DNA of 12,213 nt from Butyrivibrio sp. (GTDB taxonomy: Bacteria > Bacillota_A > Clostridia > Lachnospirales > Lachnospiraceae). A program made the position numbers and the translations under genes. Where the stretch lies: assembly GCF_024699075.1 (NCBI RefSeq), contig NZ_JAILQF010000440.1, forward strand, positions 1 to 12,213, read 5' to 3'. Positions 6,113 through 12,213 of this stretch are shown here, one piece after another; position 1 is the stretch's first letter, and every line of letters begins with the position of its first letter. The notes under the pieces are model-generated. The model was not told where the DNA came from, made no database searches, and worked only from the letters and a program-made list of their open reading frames with translations.

Positions 6113-7108
6113 TTAATCTTCTTTTGCGAGTACCTTTATGATACCTGCTAATGCACCAAAAAGAACTGCAGATACAGGCCAGATAATCCATGTAAATTCC
6201 CATTTCATGGTAATAAAGCTCCATGCCAAATATATACCCACAATTATGCACCAGTATATACCAGATACTTTGCTGATCTTATTATTTACCCTTTTATTAG
6301 AAGGCGTATATCCATCCTGTTGAAGCAGCATATTATAAGAATCCATAACCTGACTTGCCCTGACGATCATATTAACACCAACTGATACTATAGCAAGCAA
6401 TAATGCAACCATTATCGGCATAATATATTCTTCATTTGTAGAACTCACAAATATTCCCATAGCCACAACAGGGATAACGCATAGTATGCACAAAATAACC
6501 CCTCCTGCTACTAAAAGAGTATATTTCTTTTCATATCTGTTCTTCTTATCTTCTACTAGACCATCGATGCCATAGGCTGTTTCAATAATTTCTTTTTCCA
6601 GAAATTCATACTTCTCTGATCCTCTGTTAACATATATAAATATGAATACCGCTATTGCTACAAGCACAAGAAGAACTGAAACACCAATAGCTGCGGCAAT
6701 GTTTTCGGTTATAAGACCTTTAGCAGATAGCCCTGCCATAGTTAATAGTGTTACCGGGGAAAAGATACATAATGATACACCAAATGACATCCATGGCGCA
6801 TTCTTTTGTGCCCTGTCCATAAAATCGGTAGCTTCTTCCATGCTTACCTTTCTTATATTTTCATTAGAAGGATACGCATCCTCTACCACCAGTTCTGAAG
6901 ATAAGTTGTCAATATTATCTTTCAGAAGATAATCGGTGCTTACGCTGAATATTTCAGCCATCTTGAGTATTCTGTTAAGATCAGGTGTGGACTGTGCACT
7001 CTCCCATTTTGAAACAGATTGTCTGGAAACTTCAAGCTTATCTGCAAGTTCTTCCTGAGACCATCCAAGTTTTTTTCTTTCATTGATAATCTTATCTGCG
7101 AGTATCAT
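6113..7108 (-). CDS. XRE-family helix-turn-helix regulator with six-helix membrane domain
   Basis: A 331-residue protein. Residues 1-63 form a complete XRE (Cro/CI-type) DNA-binding domain, with WSQEELADKLEVSRQSVSKWE as the helix-turn-helix core. A short linker follows, then about six hydrophobic helices at roughly 105-126, 135-160, 197-221, 229-249, 282-301 and 305-327. It is therefore a membrane-anchored transcription regulator; proteins of this layout are common in Firmicutes, where the membrane part may sense envelope state or a ligand, but no ligand can be named. GGAGG lies 7 nt before ATG 7108. It has its own TTGACA/TATAGA promoter bracketed by two TTGCAA-cored palindromes that could be its own operators. 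Upstream lies the secreted-protein gene on the same strand, separated by a terminator. Confidence 0.9.
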   Translation of the reverse strand: MILADKIINERKKLGWSQEELADKLEVSRQSVSKWESAQSTPDLNRILKMAEIFSVSTDYLLKDNIDNLSSELVVEDAYPSNENIRKVSMEEATDFMDRAQKNAPWMSFGVSLCIFSPVTLLTMAGLSAKGLITENIAAAIGVSVLLVLVAIAVFIFIYVNRGSEKYEFLEKEIIETAYGIDGLVEDKKNRYEKKYTLLVAGGVILCILCVIPVVAMGIFVSSTNEEYIMPIMVALLLAIVSVGVNMIVRASQVMDSYNMLLQQDGYTPSNKRVNNKISKVSGIYWCIIVGIYLAWSFITMKWEFTWIIWPVSAVLFGALAGIIKVLAKED

Positions 7109-7169
7109 TTTAATTCCTCCGTATTTTTTGTTTTATGTTTTGGTATGTCTAAAGATTACAAAAAATACC

Positions 7170-7221
7170 GATTGCAATCTATAAAGACGACTTGGAAATC
7201 TGTCAACTGGTAGTTGCAACT
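7170..7221 (-). promoter_or_regulatory. Paired 10-bp palindromes around the XRE promoter (putative autoregulatory operators)
   Basis: GATTGCAATC (7170-7179) overlaps the end of the -10 and the expected transcription start. AGTTGCAACT (7212-7221) lies 5 bp upstream of the -35. Both are perfect palindromes with a TTGCAA core, with centres 42 bp apart, near four helical turns. The arrangement fits binding of a dimeric XRE repressor to its own promoter, which is inferred. Confidence 0.5.
7178..7206 (-). promoter_or_regulatory. Promoter of the XRE regulator gene
   Basis: On the minus strand, a perfect TTGACA (7206-7201), a 17-bp spacer and TATAGA (7183-7178) predict a transcription start near 7171, about 63 nt before the start codon. 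Confidence 0.75.
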
Positions 7222-7269
7222 GAGTAAATATGCGGGTTGCAGGCCTTATTAAAGACATTAACATACTAT

Positions 7270-7362
7270 ATATGTTTATGTCTATATCTATGTTTATGCC
7301 TACATCTATATATGTCTATGTCTATGTCTATGTCTATGTCTATGTCTATGTCTATGTCTATG
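7270..7362. repeat. Hexanucleotide microsatellite (TCTATG)n
   Basis: Eight perfect head-to-tail TCTATG copies occupy 7315-7362. A degenerate stretch of similar TATG/TCTATA units precedes them from 7270. The tract is non-coding, between the terminator of the secreted-protein gene and the XRE promoter, about 50 bp beyond the upstream palindrome. Its copy number is likely to vary by slippage. Confidence 0.9.
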
Positions 7363-7387
7363 AAAAATTATAGTAAAAAATAGGGCA

Positions 7388-7449
7388 ATAAAAAAGACAA
7401 TTCATCCGCCACCTATGATCATGTAACACAGGTGGGGATAAATTGTCTT
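7388..7449 (-). terminator. Rho-independent terminator of the secreted-protein gene
   Basis: AAGACAATT (7394-7402) pairs with AATTGTCTT (7441-7449), and the inner CCACCT (7409-7414) pairs with AGGTGG (7430-7435). Read on the minus strand the stem is followed by a run of T. It lies about 180 bp after the stop of the upstream minus-strand gene; I see no gene in the intervening 7450-7626. Confidence 0.8.
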
Positions 7450-7626
7450 ATGAATTGCCTTATTAACCGCGAATGCTTGAGGATATTATGTGAAATCCCT
7501 ATCGCCTAAAGCTAATGGTTTTTCTGACTATACCCTATATATCTTTACAAACTCTATCAAAGTATATGTATCATTTCTATAACATTCTAATCGGTAAAAG
7601 CTTTTTAGTTGATGATCTATTCACAA

Positions 7627-8994
7627 TTAAGAATTCATCTTGCCATCAACATACTTGAAGCCATAAAACTTGGTTTCAGGCTCTTCAATTCTTGATTCGC
7701 CGAGTACTGTTCCATCAGCCTGAGCTGTTCTTGCAGGAATTACGAAGTTCTCCTGTGAATGGCCATTAGCTGCATCAATATAGTTAACATTGATTGTAAG
7801 ATCAGGGCGCTTATCAATCTCTTCAATTACGAAATCTGCAAAGCTTACATACTCGCCTGCATCGATATCTACTGTAGAACCATAAGCTGCTGTTCTGATA
7901 GCTTCTGCAGCATTAAGATTGAACTGATAGTAATCATTAACAGGTGCTACTGTTGATACCTCAGAAGATGTAGCTACACTGCTTGCATCTACTACAGCAA
8001 TAACGCTTTCATCTTCACTAACTGATGGCTCTTCACCAGGCTGTGCAGGCTCAACTACAACCTGCTTTTTTACTGCATCGTATTTTATAAGATAGATGTT
8101 ACCATAGTTCTGATAAGATACGGAATACTCTGTACCATCAATTCGTCTATGATTCTGTGATTTTTTTAGTGTGATTTTTACAGTCCATGTCCCATTATCT
8201 GCATCATATGTAAGATCAACTTTATCAATAGGATCGAATACACCAAAATTAGGATCCACATATGCAACTGCACTTTCAGGATCATCACATCCCTGAGCTA
8301 CAGGCACTGTAACAGCTGCTTCTATATTTTCACCTTCAAGCACTGAAGTATTAGTTGAGTTTAAAGTCACAAAATATATAGTTCCTTCAGCAGACTCTTC
8401 ATCAGCTTCAAGTGGTACTTTACTACTTGACTCAGTATAAGATACAATCTCAGTTCTTCCCTCAAGTACATCTCCCTCCTCGAGTGAAGAATCTGTAATG
8501 GTTATATGTGCTTCTCCTGCTGCTATAGGTTCAAGAGGTTCTTCACCTTCTTCTATATCTTTAGCATATTCTGTTGGTGTCTTCTGAGTTTCCGGATCAG
8601 TGTAACACTCTCCAGTATGGATTTCCTCCCCAGATTCTTTAGCAAACCTGTTGATATCAGATTCTTTATACTCTTCATAAACCGCTGTTTCAGATTCTGT
8701 CTGCGCTTCATCTGGATTTCCAAGAATCTCTTTTTCATTTTCTGTAGCGGCCTGCTCATCAATAGTTACTACTACTGTACCCTGCTGATCTCCATTATTC
8801 TGCTCTTCTACAACTGGCTGTTGATTTTCTTCTACAGGAGTTTGATTTCCTTCATCAACAGGATTTTCCTCAACGACAGGTGTCTGATTCCCTTCATCTT
8901 CAGCAGCAAGTGCTGTCATTGATCCTCCAAAAGTCATAGTCATGACTGTTGTAGCAACCATAAGTTTCTTTAAAATTGCTGTTCTGTTACTCAT
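7627..8994 (-). CDS. Secreted protein with repeat-rich N-terminus, function unknown
   Basis: A 455-residue protein. The start is ATG 8994, preceded by GGAGG four bases before it; a longer reading frame extends 49 codons upstream but lacks such a site. MSNRTAILKKLMVATTVMTM opens a signal peptide that ends at TALAA before EDEG, a signal peptidase I type site. Mature residues ~31-75 hold imperfect acidic repeats (DEGNQTPV-EEN), likely a wall-spanning or flexible spacer. The middle is beta-rich with no motif I recognise. The C-terminal ~90 residues (GSTVDIDAGEYVSFADFVIEEI, then RPDLTINVNYI and ENFVIPA) resemble a module I know from the ends of Lachnospiraceae surface proteins, where its role is undefined. 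No LPXTG sorting signal and no transmembrane tail are present, so it is probably released or held non-covalently. It is a single-gene unit with its own terminator. Confidence 0.85.
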   Translation of the reverse strand: MSNRTAILKKLMVATTVMTMTFGGSMTALAAEDEGNQTPVVEENPVDEGNQTPVEENQQPVVEEQNNGDQQGTVVVTIDEQAATENEKEILGNPDEAQTESETAVYEEYKESDINRFAKESGEEIHTGECYTDPETQKTPTEYAKDIEEGEEPLEPIAAGEAHITITDSSLEEGDVLEGRTEIVSYTESSSKVPLEADEESAEGTIYFVTLNSTNTSVLEGENIEAAVTVPVAQGCDDPESAVAYVDPNFGVFDPIDKVDLTYDADNGTWTVKITLKKSQNHRRIDGTEYSVSYQNYGNIYLIKYDAVKKQVVVEPAQPGEEPSVSEDESVIAVVDASSVATSSEVSTVAPVNDYYQFNLNAAEAIRTAAYGSTVDIDAGEYVSFADFVIEEIDKRPDLTINVNYIDAANGHSQENFVIPARTAQADGTVLGESRIEEPETKFYGFKYVDGKMNS

Positions 8995-9180
8995 ATTTCC
9001 TCCAATAAAAATAGTTACTATGTCAGTCGTGTTTTTTATCATCCCTGACACGAATGGTTCTATTTTATATGTATCAAAATTTATTTGTTGATTTTCCGAC
9101 GAAATGACATTTTTATTGGATGAACTGCATTTTGCAATCATTTTAATTTAATTATTTGAAATATCTATTAGATAATATGA
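8995..9180. other. Leader/upstream region of the secreted-protein gene
   Basis: AT-rich, with no gene. It contains inverted copies TGTCAG (9021-9026) and CTGACA (9045-9050), with TCGTGT/ACACGA overlapping them, which could form a leader hairpin. A TTGCAA element (9132-9137) resembles the 18-bp repeats further out. I could not identify a convincing minus-strand promoter. Confidence 0.4.
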
Positions 9181-9234
9181 GATTTTGCAAGGATTAAAGA
9201 TTTTGCAAAGATTATATATTTTGCAAGGATTATA
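9181..9234. repeat. Three perfect-phase 18-bp tandem repeats (TTTTGCAAGGATTA type)
   Basis: Units GATTTTGCAAGGATTAAA (9181-9198), GATTTTGCAAAGATTATA (9199-9216) and TATTTTGCAAGGATTATA (9217-9234) have no gaps between them. A fourth degenerate copy (ATTTTGCAATCATTTTA) lies at about 9129-9145. They sit in the region between the divergent secreted-protein and amylase genes, about 190 bp from the former and 65 bp from the latter's promoter. They look like iterated regulator binding sites. Confidence 0.8.
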
Positions 9235-9298
9235 GTCTTTATAATGATGTGGCCGGAAAAAACATTACTTTTGATGATGGGGAGTTCATATTTAGCTA

Positions 9299-9327
9299 TT
9301 GATTTTATATTCATTCTAGTGTATATT
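9299..9327 (+). promoter_or_regulatory. Promoter of the GH13 gene
   Basis: TTGATT (9299-9304), a 17-bp spacer and TATATT (9322-9327) predict a transcription start near 9334 and a leader of about 143 nt. The leader contains a small hairpin GTAGC/GCTAC (9409-9425). Confidence 0.6.
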
Positions 9328-9334
9328 ATTTCCA

Positions 9335-9352
9335 ACGGAAAACGTTTTCCGT
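9335..9352. promoter_or_regulatory. 18-bp perfect palindrome, LacI-family-like operator
   Basis: ACGGAAAACGTTTTCCGT is perfectly symmetric around the central CG. The AAACGTTT core is the hallmark of operators bound by LacI-family sugar repressors (MalR, ScrR, CcpA relatives). It begins about at the predicted transcription start of the GH13 gene, so binding would block initiation or early elongation. No LacI-type gene is in the window. Confidence 0.75.
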
Positions 9353-9476
9353 AGCTTGGAATTTTATTTAAACAATGATCAAAAGTATATTTTTAACAGC
9401 ATTATTCAGTAGCTTCTTTTGCTACGGATATTAAAATAAGAAACTTGTAATCAGATAGCACAATTGGAGGATTTAA

Positions 9477-11252
9477 ATGAATTTAGGAGCAATATATCAC
9501 CGCACATCAGACCAGTACTGCTACAGCCTTGATACTAACAGTCTTATAATCAATATTAAGACCGGATATGACATAGACCATGTTTATATCATTCATGGCG
9601 ATCCTTATGCAGCCGGTATTATGGGCGGCAATGAAAAATGGGATGGGCAGCGTAAGGAAATCTGTTTTAAAAAGAATCTCAAAGATCACATATGGTGGAC
9701 TACTACTCTTTTCCCAGAATATAAAAGATGTAAATACTACTTTGAGCTACATTCAGGCGACGAATGTATGTACTACTTCGAGGATGGATTTTATTCCAAA
9801 GACGAGATGAATCAGGATGGCAAGGCGCTGTCTTATTTTATCATGCCATGGATGAATCCTTGCGATGTGTTCACGACTCCTTCCTGGGTCAATGATACTG
9901 TATGGTTTCAGATATTCCCGGAAAGATTCTGTAATGGAGATAAGTCGCTTGATCCTGAAGGGGTACTTCCCTGGGAGTACAAAGAGACCGGATTTAAAGA
10001 TTTCTACGGCGGAGATATAAAAGGTATACGTGATAAGATTCCATATCTTAAGGAACTAGGTATAACAGGAATCTATCTTAATCCTGTATTTGAATCTAAA
10101 TCCAATCACAAATACAACACTAAAGATTACAAAAAGGTCGACAGCCATTTTGGTAGTAATGAAGATCTTCGCGCCCTTATCGATGAGGCTCACGCAGCAG
10201 GAATCCGTGTTATGCTTGATGCAGTCTTCAACCACACAGGATCTGATCATCCAATGTGGCTTGACGTTCTTGAACATGGCCAGGATTCTAAATATGCAAG
10301 CTGGTATATGGTCAATAAATGGCCTGTTGATATGGGGCATGATACAAGAGATGGACGCTTTTATTCTTTTGCCTTTGCAGAGCATATGCCAAAGCTTGAT
10401 ACCAATAATCCTGAAGTCCAGGACTACCTCCTTGATATTATAAGATTCTGGATCGATACTTTTGATATAGATGGCCTTAGATTTGATGTTGGTAATGAGA
10501 TATCTCATTCTTTTTTAAGAGCCGTAAGATATATGACCAAGCGCATGAAGGATGATTTCTATCTTCTTGGAGAAATCTGGCATGATTCCATCACATGGCT
10601 TCGAGGAGATGAATATGATGCAGTCATGAACTACCCCCTTGCTAATGCCATATCAGATTTCTGGATTTACAAGAACAGAGATAAAAGCTCATTTGAATAT
10701 GACATCAACAGATGTTTTACCATGTACTACTCACAGGTCAATGATGTCCTTTTCAATCTGCTTGATTCGCACGATACCAACAGACTTCTTAATAAAGTCG
10801 GCGGTGATATTGATGTCTTTTATCAGCAGCTTGCAATTCTATTTACAATGCCGGGAAGTCCTTGTATTTATTACGGAACTGAAGTTGCCATGGATGGAGG
10901 CTTTGATCCCGACTGCCGCAGATGCATGCCTTGGGATGCGATAGATAAAGGCCTTAAGGACAAAGAGCTGTCCACAATGAAGGCTCTTATATCTATGAGA
11001 AGAAATACTCCAGCCTGCAAGAGCAGAAACTTTCACTTCCCAAATGATATTGAAAAAGCCCGCGTTATCTCATATCTTAAGCTTGATGAAGCTGGAACTA
11101 TCGCTGTATACCTCAACTGCGAGGATACTGAAGCAGCTATTCCGCTTCCTGAAGGATCCGAGATCCTCTTTGCACGAAAGTGGAATAAGCCTTCCGAAAA
11201 TGCAGAAGAAGGTAAACTGGATAGTAAGGGCGTGCTGATTATTAAGCTATGA
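9477..11252 (+). CDS. GH13 neopullulanase/cyclomaltodextrinase-type alpha-glycosidase
   Basis: A 591-residue enzyme with no signal peptide, so it acts in the cytoplasm on imported maltodextrins, cyclodextrins or pullulan fragments. Residues 1-~125 form a beta-sandwich like CBM34, the N-terminal domain of the GH13 subfamily 20 enzymes (neopullulanase, cyclomaltodextrinase, maltogenic amylase), and the length fits. The catalytic (beta/alpha)8 barrel starts at WVNDTVWFQIFPERF (137-151). Conserved regions are DAVFNH (248-253), GLRFDVGNE (333-341) with nucleophile Asp337, LLGEIWHD with acid/base Glu366, and LLDSHDTNR with Asp433. A short beta domain closes the protein (~510-591). All catalytic residues are present. 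GGAGG (9466-9470) lies 6 nt before the ATG. The LacI-family-like operator at its promoter suggests control by maltodextrin availability. Subfamily activities overlap, so the exact substrate is not fixed. Confidence 0.92.
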   Translation: MNLGAIYHRTSDQYCYSLDTNSLIINIKTGYDIDHVYIIHGDPYAAGIMGGNEKWDGQRKEICFKKNLKDHIWWTTTLFPEYKRCKYYFELHSGDECMYYFEDGFYSKDEMNQDGKALSYFIMPWMNPCDVFTTPSWVNDTVWFQIFPERFCNGDKSLDPEGVLPWEYKETGFKDFYGGDIKGIRDKIPYLKELGITGIYLNPVFESKSNHKYNTKDYKKVDSHFGSNEDLRALIDEAHAAGIRVMLDAVFNHTGSDHPMWLDVLEHGQDSKYASWYMVNKWPVDMGHDTRDGRFYSFAFAEHMPKLDTNNPEVQDYLLDIIRFWIDTFDIDGLRFDVGNEISHSFLRAVRYMTKRMKDDFYLLGEIWHDSITWLRGDEYDAVMNYPLANAISDFWIYKNRDKSSFEYDINRCFTMYYSQVNDVLFNLLDSHDTNRLLNKVGGDIDVFYQQLAILFTMPGSPCIYYGTEVAMDGGFDPDCRRCMPWDAIDKGLKDKELSTMKALISMRRNTPACKSRNFHFPNDIEKARVISYLKLDEAGTIAVYLNCEDTEAAIPLPEGSEILFARKWNKPSENAEEGKLDSKGVLIIKL

Positions 11253-11272
11253 ATTCTTGAATATAAATAACA

Positions 11273-11389
11273 GAAACGCGCATTTACTGCGTGTTTCGTG
11301 ATTCAGTGAATCGGTTGGTAATAGAGCCTTCACCGAAGGTGAACTCAAATGGCTCTATTACTACATTCTTGAACTTTATGTTCAAGAAT
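11273..11389 (+). terminator. Cluster of consecutive hairpins after the GH13 gene
   Basis: Four dyads follow one another: GAAACGCGCA/TGCGTGTTTC (11273-11297, one G-U pair); GATTCA/TGAATC (11300-11312); GTAATAGAGCC/GGCTCTATTAC (11318-11361) enclosing TTCACC/GGTGAA (11329-11343); and ATTCTTGAA/TTCAAGAAT (11365-11389). None is followed by a clear T-run, so termination is likely but not textbook; a structured RNA or processing site is an alternative. The arm ATTCTTGAA also occurs at 11253-11261, just after the GH13 stop codon. Confidence 0.55.
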
Positions 11390-11421
11390 ACATGATTTAG
11401 CTATTCTTGCAGGTACTGTTA

Positions 11422-11430
11422 TGGTATGAT
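11422..11430 (+). promoter_or_regulatory. Possible extended -10 promoter for the terminal gene
   Basis: TGGTATGAT contains an extended -10 (TGN-TATGAT, hexamer 11425-11430) with no clear -35. A TTGACA at 11457-11462 is an alternative -35 but lacks a good partner. Weak evidence. Confidence 0.25.
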
Positions 11431-11499
11431 TGTTTAAGGTTTTCGGGCAATTTGAATTGACAAAAAAAGAAAGGACTTGGCATAAGCCATATTAAGAAG

Positions 11500-12111
11500 A
11501 TGAGTAACGTTACAAATAACAAAGATATTAATGAGCGTCTGACTTTTGTCAGAGATGAAATAGCTAAAATCCTTGAAGCTGAGAAAGAGGATTCATTTTT
11601 TGCTGAAGCTGCAAAGCTTGCTAAACTGCAGTTTGAAACATTAGATAAGCTTAACGATGGTTCATTCTACAACCTTAATGCAGATGAAATGCAGGCCAAT
11701 AATGATGCACTCTACAGCTGGAAGAGTGAGAGCAGTTATGAGAACTCTTTTGTAAATCCTGCAAAGGCTGTTGAGCAGTATGGTGATAAGGGACAGGCTA
11801 TTGCTTTTCTTGCAGATAAGCTTGTATTTGGAAATACACATATCTTTAACGGAAAAATAGAAAGATTTGTTATTTCATTAGAGCTTTTCCTTGAAATATA
11901 CAGTCTTTATAAAAACGGAGCAGCTGTAGAAGAGTGGAATAAGGCTATTAAAGAGCATCAGACACAGATAATTGACCTTATTGCAAAAGACGCGATTTTT
12001 AAACAGTATGATCCTGAAAATCATAAACTTTGCTGTCCTAATCTCATTCTCAGAAACAGGAAGGCCATACAGATACAAGAACCTGTAATCACCATCTTTT
12101 ACATGCTCTAA
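11500..12111 (+). CDS. N-terminal part of an unidentified, possibly aminopeptidase, protein; chimeric 3' end
   Basis: The frame gives 203 residues, but only residues 1-176 (to DPENHK at 12027) are plausible protein. The last 27 come from reading the gene's own continuation antisense, across an inverted fold-back. The true continuation can be read on the minus strand of 12123-12025 and adds 33 residues, including YLYGLPVSENEIRTAK, with no stop. The real protein is therefore longer than 209 residues and incomplete here. The visible part is helical and charged (NNKDINERLTFVRDEIAKIL at the start), with no signal peptide. NEIRTAKF faintly recalls Lachnospiraceae proteins annotated as leucyl aminopeptidases, but no active-site residues are in view, so I do not assign a function. 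Only AAGAAG directly before the ATG serves as a ribosome binding site; AAAGGA is over 20 nt upstream. The start is thus less certain than for other genes. Confidence 0.6.
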   Translation: MSNVTNNKDINERLTFVRDEIAKILEAEKEDSFFAEAAKLAKLQFETLDKLNDGSFYNLNADEMQANNDALYSWKSESSYENSFVNPAKAVEQYGDKGQAIAFLADKLVFGNTHIFNGKIERFVISLELFLEIYSLYKNGAAVEEWNKAIKEHQTQIIDLIAKDAIFKQYDPENHKLCCPNLILRNRKAIQIQEPVITIFYML

Positions 12112-12213
12112 TATCTCAGAAACTTTATGATTTTCAGGATCATACTGTTTAAAAATCGCGTCTTTTGCAATAAGATCAATTATCTGTGTCTGATGCTCTT
12201 TAATAGCCTTATT
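11938..12213. repeat. Terminal inverted duplication (fold-back), 90-bp arms
   Basis: Bases 11938-12027 and the reverse complement of 12213-12124 are identical except at one position (C at 11976 against T in the other copy, a synonymous GAC/GAT change). About 96 bp lie between the arms. The right arm runs to the very last base of the window, so its real extent is not visible. Both arms encode the same peptide in the matching frame. Confidence 0.95.
12028..12213 (-). other. Inverted copy and continuation of the 11500 gene on the minus strand
   Basis: Reading leftward from 12213 gives NKAIKEHQTQIIDLIAKDAI and onward to DPENHK, identical to residues 147-176 of the + strand gene. It then continues in frame through VSEILEHVKDGDYR to IRTAKF, which the + strand copy lacks. 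After about 12025 the frame runs into the antisense of the first copy. This is not a separate gene but the displaced continuation of the same one. Confidence 0.85.

Noticed and set aside
7270..7362. CRISPR-like array
   Set aside because: Units are 6 bp with no spacers; it is a simple microsatellite. The 18- and 23-24-bp arrays also lack spacers, and no cas genes are present.
8506..8922. 138-codon + strand frame rich in Phe, Cys and Ile
   Set aside because: Antisense of the repeat-rich, Glu-rich part of the secreted protein; no ribosome binding site and only composition-driven hydrophobicity.
9181..9234. Plasmid-type replication iterons
   Set aside because: Short tandem repeats resemble iterons, but no replication initiator gene, DnaA-box cluster or plasmid gene is in the window; regulator sites are simpler.
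11878..12078. Minus-strand ORF starting MYLYGLPVSENEIRTAK
   Set aside because: It spans the fold-back junction: its first part is the displaced continuation of the 11500 gene and the rest is antisense of that gene. It is an artefact of the inversion.
11938..12213. Transposon or insertion-sequence terminal inverted repeats
   Set aside because: The arms are coding sequence of the same gene in frame, there is no transposase between them, and the right arm ends at the window edge.

Overview
The window looks like a stretch of an AT-rich, low-GC Gram-positive anaerobe, most likely a gut or rumen Lachnospiraceae of the Butyrivibrio/Pseudobutyrivibrio kind. The support is strong GGAGG-type ribosome binding sites, TTGACA/TATAAT-type promoters, rho-independent terminators, a Firmicutes-style lipoprotein, a membrane-anchored XRE regulator, a cytoplasmic GH13 maltodextrin enzyme, and a secreted protein whose C-terminal module resembles those of Lachnospiraceae surface proteins. 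The genus is an inference. The abrupt fold-back at the right end suggests the window is a whole draft or metagenomic contig.

Layout: the 5' end of a Sel1-like-repeat gene runs off the left edge (-, 134..1). It is divergent from an ABC-F translational ATPase (+, 317..1873), which ends in a strong terminator. Convergent to that is a peroxiredoxin fused to a small GNAT-type acetyltransferase domain (-, 3109..2021). A ~550 bp intergenic region with three dyad-symmetric elements separates it from an SDR dehydrogenase (+, 3667..4443). Next comes an acidic secreted lipoprotein (+, 4720..5955), convergent with a six-TM XRE regulator (-, 7108..6113). Then follow a hexanucleotide microsatellite, a minus-strand terminator and a signal-peptide-bearing secreted protein (-, 8994..7627). 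Divergent from the latter is a neopullulanase/cyclomaltodextrinase (+, 9477..11252) with a LacI-family-like operator at its promoter. After a hairpin-rich spacer, a + strand gene (11500..) is broken by an inverted fold-back that reaches the last base.

How the parts relate: nearly every gene is its own transcription unit with its own promoter and/or terminator, so this is a mosaic of single-gene units rather than one pathway or an obvious new multi-gene system. The most distinctive items are the peroxiredoxin-GNAT fusion with a recent 45-bp in-frame duplication, and the clusters of symmetric or tandem sites in the intergenic regions (GTTAG-N6-CTAAC pair; TTGCAA-cored dyads at the regulator's promoter and 18-bp TTGCAA tandem repeats before the secreted-protein gene; ACGGAAAACGTTTTCCGT at the amylase promoter). 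Three-copy 23-24 bp repeats also lie just after the stop codons of two minus-strand genes. The right end is an inverted duplication with 90-bp arms. It is best read as an assembly or amplification chimera; the last 27 residues of the terminal ORF are then the antisense of the gene's own continuation.
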